The notes: generated from the letters alone by a model not told the origin. Positions 46,901 through 58,320 are shown, numbered from the stretch's first letter. The stretch is DNA of 64,000 nt from Polytrichum commune (GCA_950295325.1 OX485808.1:6512501-6576500), one strand, 5' to 3'. Numbers and translations are program-made.

Positions 46901-47160
46901 GCTGCAAAATACAGAGAAGTACATAAATATCTGCAATAAGCTTAAGTCACCCTGATTGAGCTTTCCATATTGCACAAGCCTTTCCCACAGAATTACATGT
47001 AATATACCCGAGGTAGTAATACAAGTACTCACTCTGCTTCCTTAATCAGCTGTTCTGAACGAGCTTTAACTGCTCGCAATATATATCCAGGCAGATCATT
47101 AATGACATCTGTCAAACTTGGCACTGGCACTGGTGAAGGAGCATCCCCCATTAACGCCAT
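43956..47160 (-). CDS. Chz1-like histone chaperone with two DEK-C-like modules
   Basis: Nine exons, in transcript order 47160-47033, 46901-46796, 46496-46135, 45883-45778, 45376-45044, 44912-44830, 44562-44438, 44346-44155 and 43999-43956, join in phase to give 492 aa. Plant Chz1-type proteins are nuclear chaperones of H2A-H2B/H2A.Z. The conserved C-terminal core (about 356-434) includes KVENLKSIIKACGM, PPNIYKKVKQ, LLKELESILKREGLSAG and KRKEKLKDLEGIDTSNI. Long acidic and Lys-rich tracts (79-198, 235-345, 455-492) fit histone binding and nuclear location. Residues 43-78 and 199-234 are two similar DEK-C-like modules (TLGKVRRLIEKDL and TLSRVRRVLEEDL, each with a later AHK). Each module lies in a 106-nt exon with identical phases. 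A 5' UTR intron is likely, as CAG acceptors precede the ATG. Confidence 0.85.
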
Positions 47161-48946
47161 TGTGACTTCACAATATCCTGTAATTTGTTTCACCTGAATT
47201 TGACAACAGAAGCCTTGGTCAGTGAAAGTTGTCTAGTACAAAGAGTGAGCGCCATAGAAAATGGAAACTCTTGAACCCTCCCTTCTTGATCCTGGATATG
47301 TCCAAAATTCACAATGAAATGGAGGTGCTGGCAACCATCCAATGTTGGCACGCAACTTCATATCAATCAGATTTTGTGCACAATTTTGGTTTAAGATGAC
47401 TTATGACTCATGAAGTTGATTGACCTCAACAGGTGCACAGGAATTAGATGAGTGAATCTTATACCATACTTATCAATGAACAATGCTTGGAGCCTAGCCT
47501 ATCTCGTCTCTCCTTAAAACCTGAAAACCAGAGAAGCGACTACGTACACACAGTTTCTGGGGGTGCACGTCCAGTGTTTCACTTGCGAAATAAAATGGGG
47601 TTTCCCAATAAAACAAGTGGCAATGCAATCAGCGTTAGCCATGAGGAACTAGTGATTGTGTGCGGCTGTCTGTAAATGTAAAACTGATTACATCCTTGCT
47701 GGAACATCTTGTTCTAAAATTCTCTTGCTTAGAGGTCATACTGTAATCAGGAAGAAACATGACACAGGCCTTCTTTACCTTGCCCTTCATTGGATACCTT
47801 GCCCTTAATCTCACCAAAATTTGCACTGCTAAATGAAACAGGCTCCTACTCTCCAGCACTGGGATCCACAAACATGATAATGCTGTATAGGTGTACCAGG
47901 AGTCTTCAGTGAAGGAACGAAGAGAAAGTAGGGATACCCGGGGGCTCCCCACCGACTAAAGAGGAAATATACTCAGAATTCTTCCTTAAAGAGTTTCCTA
48001 TTGTGCATTATCACCCTTGCAACGAAGACTAGCCAATGGTAAACGAGCAACAGGTTTCCAAACAACGCAAACGCCTCATCCAACACAACATAACACAATC
48101 TTTTCCCCACTTTCAAACCTTAACAATTCACGGAGTCCACAACTACACAACAAACACCAACAGAACACATGGAAATTGGCACGCACAGGCTGCACAACGC
48201 ATTATCCCTTATGCAGGATTACCTCGGCAATGTGGAACGGTGCCAATCCACGACGGCCTACACTTAGTTCAACCTAAGACTGCAACAACGATAGCAATTT
48301 TCAGTAAGAGTATGTAATACTTACAGCTTACAAGCACCACCCTTGTACTTCAATCGTCATCCTCCACTCGTCCGAAGGAGCTCAAACAGTCCTCAACCCT
48401 CACGGTTTACACAAAATGTCAGCTGGATACATACCCCTGTTCATGCTTGCTTCTGCCACAAGTTTCCGAAGCTCTCCGTCCACAGCTACCAAACCCTAAC
48501 ATAGCCTCCTATGGGTTTGTCATGCGGTATGTTCTTTCATTGCGACAAACACGCTTGCGAAGAACACAGCGAGTGTGCAAATGGCCGATGCTGAGAATTG
48601 AAGAGCGGCCAATGTAATGCAATGCGATGTTGGACAGGAATGGCGAGGGAAAGATTTGGCGGGAGTTTTGACATAGTACGAAAGCACGAACTAATCGACG
48701 ACGATACTTATTACTGTACTACTTACAGAGATTTGGCATGAGTTATTACTCTTGGATTGTACAACAGTAGTTTAGGCTTCTACCTTACGCTCCGCAAAAC
48801 TGAAGGAGGCTCACTGGCGAGGGTTAAGCATAAGGTTATACAGGATTGCTAGAGGATAGTCTCTACAGTAAATTAGGTTTCGGAAGCGCCGGAGCGAGCG
48901 AGGGACCTAGCATTTCCACCAAAGCCACCACATCTCCCTCCAACAC
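47161..48946 (-). promoter_or_regulatory. 5' region of Chz1-like gene
   Basis: Probably holds a 5' untranslated exon and the promoter of the minus-strand Chz1-like gene; the GC content rises near 48.2-48.7 kb. Short frames on both strands (for example 48,017-48,317) have no recognisable product. No TATA box was placed. Confidence 0.35.
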
Positions 48947-49534
48947 TAACCTAGACGTGCCTAATTCCAACATCAAGCATTTCAAGGATTTCTCCTTTGT
49001 TATTATGATGTGTCCATTATGTAGCCCAATGTGCACATATTTGAATGAAGAATGTCCTCGTCACCAAGAATGTGGTCTTAGCACCCAGCATGATGTCCTT
49101 CGTTCATATTTTTTAAAGAAAATTCTATAATTTCTTTATGCAAAGAATGCATTCTTCTCAAAGTATTCCCATGTACATGGCAATAATATGAACGCCTATA
49201 TTTTAGTGGTATATGGTTAGGTGTGGATTTGAGAATGGACATCGAAAAAAGACATAGGTTCAAAAGAAATTGGACTATGCCCTCAAAACTAATTTACTAT
49301 TCTAAGTTTGATACTAAACATAATTGGGGGGGGGTCAACATAACCATTTTAATGAGCATGAGAAACTTCACTTGGATAACGGATCGTATATTCATATGAG
49401 CTTCATAAATAATGAAACAAATGCCTATGGGTGCAATTTGGATTTGCTAATCATCTCGGCATCAATTTGCGTTTCATGTCTTACTAGAAGTGAGTGGATA
49501 GAGAAAAGTATCCAAATTTGGTACATCTATCTTA
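48947..49534 (+). mobile_element. MITE family A split by about 205 bp
   Basis: TAACCTAGACGTGCCTAATTC at the left and ACATCTATCTTA at the right, with family A interior and a G-run near 49,326. The left end and the interior are separated by 48,976-49,180, which is not family sequence, so the copy carries an insertion. Confidence 0.75.
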
Positions 49535-50144
49535 CGATTGTAGAGGGAATGGAGGCATAACAATCACCACCACATGCTCTCTCTACCCCCCCCCCCCCCT
49601 CAACTTAGATTTCGAGGCATCAAAATGAAGAGGAGGCTCTAATTTATAGCATCACGGTTAGTTTTGAACACCTATATGACGAAATGATTAATTTTCAAGA
49701 TGCCACATAGGAATTGTAGCCACTCTTAACCAATGACAACTTGATACTTTGTGCTTAGAATTTTAAGCATCCCCGTGTGCTTATGTTCAAAATTAACGTG
49801 CACTTGGGGTATTAGGGTCCTCTACCCCAGTCAAACCCTCTTTTATTGTTACAAAGTGCTCTCTTCATAGCACTTCGTGCCTTGTACAATATTAACCTCT
49901 ACATGTTTACTTTATCAATATTAGCAAGTGCCCAATGTCTTGCACATTACATATTGAATAGCAATTGGTGTTGGGGTGGGGGCTCCGCCACTATGATTTT
50001 TATAAGGCCTTTCCATGTAGTACTCCATAAGGCCCTCTACCGCTACTTTGGAGTAGGAATTAGAGTGATATGTGATGATGGGGTGGGACATGACCTTGCA
50101 CACATAAAGTCAAGAAAGAACGAACATGGCATAAGAGAAGCATT
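49535..50144. other. no gene seen
   Basis: Intergenic DNA with a poly-C tract (about 14 C) near 49,587-49,600. A 145-codon frame from 49,846 runs into the next MITE and is not a gene. Confidence 0.45.
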
Positions 50145-50432
50145 CATTTGGACACATATTCTCGAGCAATTTGTGATTAGATATGGATCTAAGAATGGGC
50201 ATCAAAAGAATGCATCTAATAAATATTGGACTATGTGTTTAAGATATGCTAAAGATTATAGGTTCAATAGTCAACATAATTGAGGGGAGGGGGGGGGGGC
50301 TACATGACCACTTATTGATCATAAGAATATGAGCTCCACAAAGTACAAGGCAAATGGCTATGGGCATGACTTGGATTTGCTCATCATCTTACACTAGTTT
50401 CATGTCTTACTAAAAGTGGGTGCATATCTTCT
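50145..50432 (+). mobile_element. MITE family A, degraded
   Basis: Partial matches: TTTGTGATTAGATATGGATC, TATTGGACTATGTGTTTAAG, ATAGTCAACATAATTG, a G-run, TACATGACCA and ACTTGGATTTGCTCATC. No clear TIRs. Confidence 0.6.
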
Positions 50433-50662
50433 CTCCTCTCCAATCCTCCTCTCCAATCGTTCCCTTGGAATTCAAACATTCTATAAGACTAAGCTTCTTC
50501 AAAATGATTTTGCACATACAACACTTCACTAAATTTATTAGAACTAGAGAACGATGTCAGCGGACTTCTTTTGGTCCATCATCACATATTAGCAATTGAA
50601 ATTGGTGTTGTTGAACTAGGCACCATAAAGGACCCCATGGATGTGGATTCCACATTGGATTC

Positions 50663-51167
50663 TTAGGGCCGCTTCACACTATGGATGTCCAAGTTGAGAG
50701 GCAGTGGGATTAGAAGGCCAAACTTTGTTGAGAGTCCAAAGAAATGGGCTAAAAATAACTAATAAAATATAGGAATTGGAGCCTTCGGCTGAGCACAATG
50801 TGAAGCCTTCAAAGGCCAAGCCCAAAGTTCAAAGGAAGAAGGAGCTTCCCACTTTATTCCTTGCCCAAAACAACCCCTCCGCTCTCACGGCCAAGATCTT
50901 GTCAGTTTTCAAAAAAATTTAATGAAAAAAAATTGCTGACCTCTCAACCATAGTTTGGGTTTCCATTCCTATCCAACCCAAACTTCCTTCGAGAGTTTGT
51001 TCTCTTGGTAAAAAAGTATTGCCATGTAGGCATTTTAAATTGCGACGGCCTGTGAACTTTGGCCTCTAGTGTGAAGGGTTGAGAGGCCGAATTCTTGGTT
51101 TCTTGCAATATGATTGGTGGAAATCGACGGCCTCTCAACCTTCGGCCAGAGTGTGAAGCAACCCTTA
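50663..51167. mobile_element. Tourist-like (PIF/Harbinger) MITE
   Basis: TTA-GGGCCGCTTCACACT at the left and AGTGTGAAGCAACCC-TTA at the right, with TTA on both sides. Inner pairs include GTTGAGAGGC and GCCTCTCAACC. There is no coding capacity. Confidence 0.85.
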
Positions 51168-52484
51168 GTCAATGTATGACTGACATGTGTCATATTTAAA
51201 GGATGAAGTAATTGATCTTCTCTAACCCAAGATAAGGTTGATTTTGTGGCAATTCTCCCCTAAAAATCCAACAATAATGGATCCCCCTAACGAGCAGAGT
51301 AGAGGCGTCCATAGCCAATCATGTAAGCAGTTATGTGCCAAACCTGGAGAAGTATAAGATAGTGCAAATTTTTCATGTGTAGGAAGATGAAATCAAAAGG
51401 GCTGCAATTTTTTTTTTTTGATAATTTTATTCCTTGCATTGAGATTGCTATGAATTTTTGAAGCCAAAAGTTGGCCTAAACATATTGCCAATGTCTAGAG
51501 TCTGCCATAACCACTCATTTTAATTGCTCGTTCCTCCTCACTTTAAGACTCAAAACTACGACATGCATCATGGCACTATTGGTAAATATGAGAATTTCTG
51601 TAAGTTACATACGATTTTTTTATTTCTTGGGAATGTTTTCTGGAGACCTTCATAGATTTGCAGATCTATAGAATTTTTTGGACATTTCCAAGCTGTTAAG
51701 CCTGCATGAAGTAGCAAAAGTATTTGGAAGTGTCAATTTTAGGTTCAACTACTTTAGTGGAATGCCTCAAACAAGAGATCCCAACGCAAGGCCTGGTGAC
51801 AGTTAACACACATATGCCGTTCTAATATCACCAATATGCTTATCAAAGTGAAGCCCAGGTCCACAGAACAGGTCCAGCCACAACTATCAACACGGGGACA
51901 GTCCACCTGCGTTGATAAGTGTATTGAGCAAAACCACACACAATGAAGCGATACAACAATAGCAAGAATATCAGGCCCTAGCCATCATTACAATGCCAAG
52001 ACATTGCAAGTCCTACACAATATGAGCACTAAAATCATGCCTAACTTGTTATAGATTGCTACAGGGCTGGCAAACCGTATGTCATGCAAATGTGCTACCC
52101 ACATCGCCTTACATAAATTACAACCTCATAGTAGAAGTGTGCACTATCATATTGCTACATATTGGCTTGTGCCAAGGAGCCACGAGTATAGCAGAGGCGT
52201 CCAAGACTAATCTACAACTAATTCAATCCTGCAAGCCCATCAGACTTCGAAGTAGCACAAATCATGAACACATTTTCTAAAGACTCACTATGCTACATGC
52301 CTGCAGGAAGGGACTACACACAACCTCCTCCACATTGATAACCAATACAAACAGCTTGGTAGCCTTTCCTGTGATGTGAAGAATATATGTACAACTTAAA
52401 TACAGTAAAATACAAAAATGTAATTCATTAATACATTGACTTTTCCAACCCCGTGACCAAACTACATCAACAGATTAAACCATG
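51168..52484. other. intergenic and SEC12-like 3' region
   Basis: No supported gene. The right part should hold the 3' untranslated region of the minus-strand SEC12-like gene. Confidence 0.45.
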
Positions 52485-54535
52485 TCATGCACTGCCATGA
52501 TCAGTCAAATTTGAATGTGAAGAAAGGTTCAAATGTGCAAGTAGAGTTGAAAGCAGATTTTTTCTGCCCTGATCATGCTGCGAGTTTGGGAAAAGGCCAT
52601 CACCTACAATGACTACCAGCATAGCCAAAACAAAGATAACAAACAAAAGCAGAGATCCCTGCCATGACCCTCCTCGAACAGCTTCAACAGCAGTAACACG
52701 GGCACTAGAATCTGCAGAGACAGACAAAAGAGCTCGACCGCTCGGAGAAAATTCCATAGACGTCACAAAGATCATATGTGCACCCTTCAATTTCTGTTGT
52801 ACTGACAAACTGGATGCATCAACAATTGAGATATCGCCCTCTGTGCTTCCAATAGCTAGAAACCTGCACATCCAAACATCAGACAAGTTTCAACTCCAGT
52901 ACCCCCAAAATTCTCACAGCAGTGGAAAGAAATGCATGCAAACCTGATGCCATCGACTACCTCACCAATTCATCCGCTTACCTATCCAGAAGGCACACTA
53001 CTCTTAACTTGACCACTTAAATTCAGAGATTGCTGCAGTAACAGTGCTCTCGAGAATGACCCTCTAATATCTCATTGCTCACCTGCTGTCTCGGCTGACT
53101 GCAAAAGCCGAAATAGATTCGTCTTGCAATTTGCATGACTTCAACTTCTTCCAGCTGATAGTATCAAAGGTCGAGACATAACCCATTCCTCCCTTCCTCA
53201 CAGTGATGAACAACAAAGGCTTGGAGCCATCTCGAGAAAATCTCACAAAACTATAGCCCTCGCCTCTCACTGCTGGTAGGGAAGCAATCTTGCTGCTCTT
53301 CGCCAGGTCCCAGATTTGACAACCGCTGTCATCTGATGTCGAAGCCACCAATGCCGCATCCAAGCTAAAATCTAAGTCCTTAATTGACTTGTGAGCTCCA
53401 CCTTGCTCAAACACCAGCTGCGGACAAGGTCAAATCTCACATATTAACAACACCGCTACTCATTGCAGCACCTGCCAGGCACTCTATCCAGGATGTAATC
53501 CCCTATTTAAATTGCATGTAGTGAGGTTTACCCTTGAATTTCCAAACTAAAACACTAATCTCTTAATCATTCATGATTTTCATCGATGTTCAACTGCAGA
53601 TGGTAGGTCTCTGATAACAAAACGACTACTCATTGCAGCACATACCTGGCAGTCTATCCAGGTGAAATTCTCTGACGTGAAATTGCCTGTAGTGAGGGTT
53701 AAACTTAGAACTCCCAAACTAAGACACTAATCCCACTCTCATTCATGATTGGCATCGGTGCTCAACTGTAAATGGGGGACTTTCTATTAAATTACACACC
53801 TTCAACCTTAGCACTCCAGCACACGTACGTGGCCATCATTGCAGCACCTACCAGGCGCACTATCCACGATAAAAATGCCCCGATGTGAAATTGCATACAG
53901 TGAGGGTTAGGCTTAAATTCTCAAACTAAAACACTAATCCCATACTAATTAATGACTGACATTGATGTTTAGCTGCATATGGGAGGCTTTTTTTTTTAAT
54001 TTTATATATTACAAACCTTCAAGCTCGGCCACTCCAGAACACGTAAATGGCCATCATCGCCACCTAGGCCTAGCCGGGTGCCATCCGCGCTGAACACCAC
54101 ACAATTCTGTTCCCCCACTCCTTGCAACGCGGCCTCCCCATCGCGCTCCGCAGACACCACCTTCACTTTCTCCCCCTCCCTACAAACCTCTAGCACCCGA
54201 CAGTCCTTCTCGAAGCTGCACACGAGGGCCTCCCCGCCGGGGTGCACCGCCACTCGCAGTGGCGGATCGTCCCCCGTGGAGAAAGTGTCCACGGCATCGC
54301 TTAACACGGTGGACGCAAAATCGTACTTCGCAAGCAACAGGCTGTTCGGCACCCCGTTCCTCTGGTTGCCTCCCCCGCCTGCCAACACCACGATGCCCTG
54401 TTCTCCTTCTTTGCCCAGGGTTTCCCCTTGTTCTTGTGCTTCCTTGTTGGTGTCCCCAGGGTTCGCCCAGGCCCCCGCGAACAAGGGCAAGCCATACTTC
54501 TTGGAGCACAGCAGGTATCTGCCGCCCTTGCTCAT
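52485..54535 (-). CDS. SEC12-like WD40 membrane protein (PHF1/STL2 type)
   Basis: Three exons, in transcript order 54535-54017, 53417-53083 and 52863-52485, join in phase to give 410 aa. SEC12-family proteins sit in the ER membrane. They act as exchange factors for SAR1 in COPII budding, or (PHF1) help phosphate transporters leave the ER. Residues 14-23 (YGLPLFAGAW) and the family loop VVLAGGGGNQRNGVPNSLLL (about 49-68) match the PHF1/SEC12 potassium-binding loop region. WD40 blades include LGLGGDDGHLRVLEW, KDLDFSLDAALVASTSDDSG and VTSMEFSPSGRALLSVSADS. Residues 355-373 (SLLLFVIFVLAMLVVIVG) form a single C-terminal membrane segment, with a short lumenal tail. I chose the ATG at 54535; the longer in-frame upstream start would read a CA-repeat as Cys/Val. 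The intron 1 donor is GTTTGT. Whether it is a GEF or PHF1-like cannot be decided. Confidence 0.9.
53430..54075 (-). repeat. tandem array in SEC12-like intron 1, reaching exon 1
   Basis: Three diverged intronic units (near 53,450, 53,625 and 53,835) share CATTGCAGCACCTACCAGGC, TGTGAAATTGC, GTGAGGGTTA, AAACTAAAACACTAATCCC and CATGATT. The third unit starts with a copy of the last ~60 nt of exon 1 (ACACCTTCAACCTTAG and ACACGTACGTGGCCATCAT, against 54,012-54,058). Confidence 0.85.
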
Positions 54536-54655
54536 CTCGCTCCTCACCAATGCTTGTCTCTCAGCCCTCTCCTCCGATTGCGATAGAGATAAACAAAAAC
54601 AAAAACAAAAACTGCGCCACCCCCTAATCCCTGCCTCTCCTCCGACTGCGAGAGA

Positions 54656-54708
54656 GAGAGACACACACAACACACACACACACACAACACACACACACAC
54701 ACACACAG
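54656..54708. repeat. (AC)n repeat 5' of SEC12-like gene
   Basis: CACACA runs with small interruptions. It lies about 120-175 bp before the chosen start codon, so probably in the leader or promoter. (GA)n follows near 54,800-54,832. Confidence 0.9.
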
Positions 54709-55129
54709 CGCCAAACCCTAATCTTTTACATAGGAAGGGAGGTCAATGGGGCTCCTTCCAAGTACTTACGTGGCAAATGACATGGCAGGTCTCCAACTTT
54801 GCAGAGAGAGAGAAGAGAGAGAGAGAGAAGAGAGCAATACTAAGGGCCTCAATTAAGAAGGTAAAGCTTATCACAATTACAACTTGGTCACTTCAAACTT
54901 ACCTCATAAATAAGCAATTTTTTATCTATTTAAAGGCTCCCCACCCAACCTAGGGACACAAGGAAATAAATAACATGTGTTGACTTTTCCTTGAGTTTGA
55001 AGTACACATAGTATTTTTAGGTTTACCTTATGTAAATTGGAGTTTTTGGCAGCACCGTTGATTAGGGGTAACCAATGCTATGGAGTGCTAGGGAGAAGTG
55101 TTATTAGGTTTCATTCGTGCAAGCACACT
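54709..55129 (-). promoter_or_regulatory. upstream region of SEC12-like gene
   Basis: Likely promoter by position; no convincing core element placed. Confidence 0.3.
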
Positions 55130-55830
55130 TGCCACTTTAACTTAACTATGGTATTTAATGTCACCCACGTTATTGGTGAGTAGGCTAAACTAGATGCCTA
55201 GGGGTTTGAAAGTGTCACGTTCATTTATTGTCAACATGTTACTACATGTACTACCTTGACCACTTCATCTCTTTATAGGATTGTAATGATTAAATGTTTT
55301 ATTATGGGTTTCGACAATCCCTGATGTAAAGGGAAAATAAGTTTCCCATGTTGATTTTTGAGATTTTAAAAATTAAAAAAATCCAATTGTTTTCTTCAAA
55401 TAGTTTAATCAGTGTTGAAGTGGTAAAGGTACTACAGTATACGTCAACATAAATAATTTTTAAAGTGAAATCTTTATTTACATTATGGGATTTAGAGGAA
55501 CACATTGGGATACTTGAGATGAGAGTTTTGTGTTTTAATATGCAATGGGAAGATATTCTCAAGCATAATAATGTCAAGTGTCATTTGTGTACACTTTTAA
55601 TCAACTTGTGACCACTGTGTAACATAGGCATACACCTCATAACATTATTGAACATACTTATGCCAAGATACTAGTAAGCGCACTTGAACGCCAAGTGTCA
55701 TGAGGTGACACTAATGATGAAGTTGTTGATCATTAGTGTAGCCTAGCACCCACCTAGCATAAGCCTCAAAATAGAGTAAGTGACACTATTACGCATGTGT
55801 CACTAAATTTCATAAACGGTGTAGTGTTAA
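55130..55830. mobile_element. degraded CACTA-like element
   Basis: CTTAACTATGGTATTTAATG at the left is weakly inverted to AAATTTCATAAACGGTGTAG, then TGTTAAG, at the right. Interior GTGTCATGAGGTGACACTAA and similar motifs recall family C2. It is diverged and longer than other copies, so the call is tentative. Confidence 0.4.
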
Positions 55831-56017
55831 GTCCTTCTCTTTGGCATGGATCAGCCAACCCTACCATCCTTAGGTCAAGCACATAATTAGTGTAGTTAAG
55901 GTTAATACATCCTCCAACGGATGTTTAGGAAGCGACCTAGAAGTCAAGGTCGGTTATGTTATCGTTAGCTAATGCTAGTTCTAGCTAAGCTTGATGCAAC
56001 CACAAAAATCAAGCTAA

Positions 56018-56328
56018 CTACACTAAATATGATATTTCGTGTTTCATTATATAAAATGTTGTTACCACCCTACCTTGCTCAACGCTAATTTTCAATTCCT
56101 TGACAACTAGTGTTAGAAGGATATGCTGGAATTCTCCTTTTATCATTGTTATTTTTTTTCATATCCTTACTAACACTAAATTCAAACATATAACTTCCAC
56201 ATATTACCATAGTTGATATTTAGTGTTTGAGTTTACATTCAATGTTACTTACTTTCATAGGGTATTGACAATTAGTGTAGGCGTTCATATTTAGTGTATC
56301 AAACACTAAATATCCATTTTAGTGTAGT
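56018..56328. mobile_element. CACTA-ended MITE, family C1
   Basis: Matches the element at 1822-2159: ACTACACTAAATATGATAT, TACCTTGCTCAAC, TTTTCAATTCCTTGACAA and GTATCAAACACTAAATATCC, ending TTTTAGTGTAGT. Confidence 0.8.
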
Positions 56329-56942
56329 CCTTAATTGGTGGTGCGGCCACGACCTTTTACTTTATGATTTACCTTTTCCATGTAGATCATAACCATCCAA
56401 CATCTCATCCATCAACTTCTCACTCATCCTCGCTTCGTAGTCTTGAACATCGATCCCAGCATTTTTTCCACCATCCTCAAATTCCCATTATCCAATTAGT
56501 TTATTACAAATTTGAAGATGATGCCAAGTTATCAATTTTGACACAAATATAATTGTTTACTTGAGTGAGAGTGTCACATATCACAAGGGTGGTTGGTTGA
56601 ACACTTAAAATAGTTGGTGTAGCATGAAATTCAATTTTCGGAAAGCAAGCATTGAACAACCGACTATCATCCATTTCTCAAGTATCTAAGGGGTTTATTT
56701 GCATCATGGACCATGAAGTTGTCTCTTGCTCCTCTAATATAAGTGATTGGTTGTTGAATCCGTCCCGGGACTACTTCAATTTACATCGAGGAAAAAAAAT
56801 GTAAGAGTGACCATGGAACTTGAGGTCCCAAAAAACCTATTTTAAGGCCAACAATATCCACTATCATAGTCCACGGGTTTTATAAAGGGAGAGGCAAAAG
56901 AGGTTCTCTTGTTGCAATGTCAGGGGATCATGGCAAAGAAAT

Positions 56943-56977
<35 letters not shown>

Positions 56978-57587
56978 TTTTTCATATGTATGAGGAAAGA
57001 AGAAGGGGAGAAGATAAAACATGTAGAAAATTCCCAAAACTGCCCTTTTTGGACATGTATGTGAAGAAAAAGCACATCCTTTTTTTGGTGCATGATCACT
57101 TCTCTTGATCCACGTTTGGTTTACACCTAGTTAGGAGCCCAAAAGCTTTAAGAATGCATTTTATAGAACTTAGACCATGGAAATGTTATCATGAAGTGTG
57201 ACCATGGGAAAATGGCCTTTGACATGGACAACTTCATGGTCCATGATGCAAACAACCCCTAAGTGTTGCAGTGACTAACCTACTTGTGACGCCTTCTATA
57301 TTCATTTTCCTAAAACAATGTAGATCTAAGGGACCCCAAGTTCGTGTACTACAATTCAATTTCGTTGAACCTGTCACAGAAGTTGCTACTCATTGACATA
57401 ATCTTCTCTTGACTGGGTTTCGGTCACCCACTATGTTGCAAACTTTGCACCTAAGCAAGATTGTACAAAGAAAGGCGTTTGACTCGTTCTTTGTGCATAA
57501 AATTGCCCAACTCCATGCGTTCTTTATGGTTTGTGGTTTATGCACATTACTTGACAAAAGTGTTACATGCTATGATTATTCCTACTA
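56329..57587. other. no gene seen; (GA)n repeat
   Basis: Intergenic DNA with a (GA)n run at 56,945-56,975. Near 56,700 and 57,250 the text CATGGACCATGAAGTTGTC and GTCCATGATGCAAAC form a rough inverted pair, possibly the edges of an unnamed MITE of about 550 bp. Confidence 0.4.
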
Positions 57588-57897
57588 GTGCCCGGGAAGT
57601 GTTTGGCCATAATAGTCGGTCAAGTTCCATGTGATTCTAATTCCAACCGGTTACATGTTGACATCTTCCGGTTTTGCTTTCATTCATTTGAGGAATATTC
57701 TTGCATAGATCCCTCTAAAATGATGGGTAATTCTCCCGAAGTCTCCAACTTCAACCGGTTATTTTTCAAACTCAACCGGTTATTTCTTAAACTCCACCGG
57801 TTATTTCTCAAACTCAACCGGTTATTTCTCAAACTCCACCGGTTATTTCTTAAACTCAACTGGTTATTTCTTAAACTCAACTGGTTCATCTGTAAGA
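57588..57897 (-). repeat. R3 repeat, reverse, with expanded 21-bp units
   Basis: Runs in reverse from GCCCGGGAAG through GGTTACATGTTGAC. At 57,753-57,893 it carries about six and a half units of AACCGGTTATTTCTCAAACTC, where other R3 copies have one. The in-frame 21-bp unit leaves open frames on both strands; they are not genes. The right end of the copy reappears at 58,321 after an insertion. Confidence 0.85.
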
Positions 57898-58320
57898 GCG
57901 TTCCCACCAGCAGAGGTATAAGTCAGTTGAACGGCACTCCTGGAAATCCGGTGCCCAGGACGCCAAGTTCTAATGTCCACCAGTCGACGCTAACGCCATA
58001 AAGGGTGCCGGACCGGGCATTTGGGAGGAGCTCTTCGGGTATATTGGCCTCGGGTACTGTGTTCTGCCCGCCAACGCCATCCGGCAGTTAGCCCAACTTT
58101 GGACTTATTCCACCATGTCAGGAAGGGGGGGGGGTGTGCCTGCAACGGGTGGGAGGACCAAGAAGGGCAGGAACTTCTGCCCGGAGGAGGAAGAATAGTG
58201 TTGCCGAAGTTTTATGCATACTTCCACCGATGCCAGGAGAGGGATAGGGCAGAAGAATGCACAATTTTGGATCAATGTAGCAACGCACTATGCTAGACAC
58301 AAACCCGAGGGAGGAGCTGA
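57898..58320 (+). mobile_element. PIF/Harbinger Myb-like ORF fragment inside R3
   Basis: This GC-rich segment splits the R3 copy. A frame from about 58,130 reads GGRTKKGRNFCPEEEE, then after one stop CRSFMHTSTD, GIGQKNAQFW and VATHYARHKPEGGAD. The order G-NF--EEE, C---M--S-D, G--Q----FW and Y fits the Myb/trihelix-like accessory protein of plant PIF/Harbinger transposons and its domesticated relatives. Upstream is a Pro/Ser-rich stretch in a neighbouring frame (NPVPRTPSSNVHQSTLTP). It is a broken fragment. A host trihelix gene is the alternative source. Confidence 0.55.

Noticed and set aside
54002-54706. Longer SEC12-like N-terminus starting at 54,706
   Set aside because: The extra 57 residues come from a CA microsatellite (Cys/Val repeats) and have no family match; MSKGGRY at 54,535 fits better.
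54078-54953. 291-codon plus-strand frame opposite SEC12-like exon 1
   Set aside because: It is Ser/Pro/Thr-rich with a microsatellite tail, the usual antisense shadow of a GC-rich exon.
57588-58001. Frame of LFLKLNR-type repeats as a leucine-rich protein
   Set aside because: It is produced by the 21-bp minisatellite inside R3, and the opposite strand is equally open.
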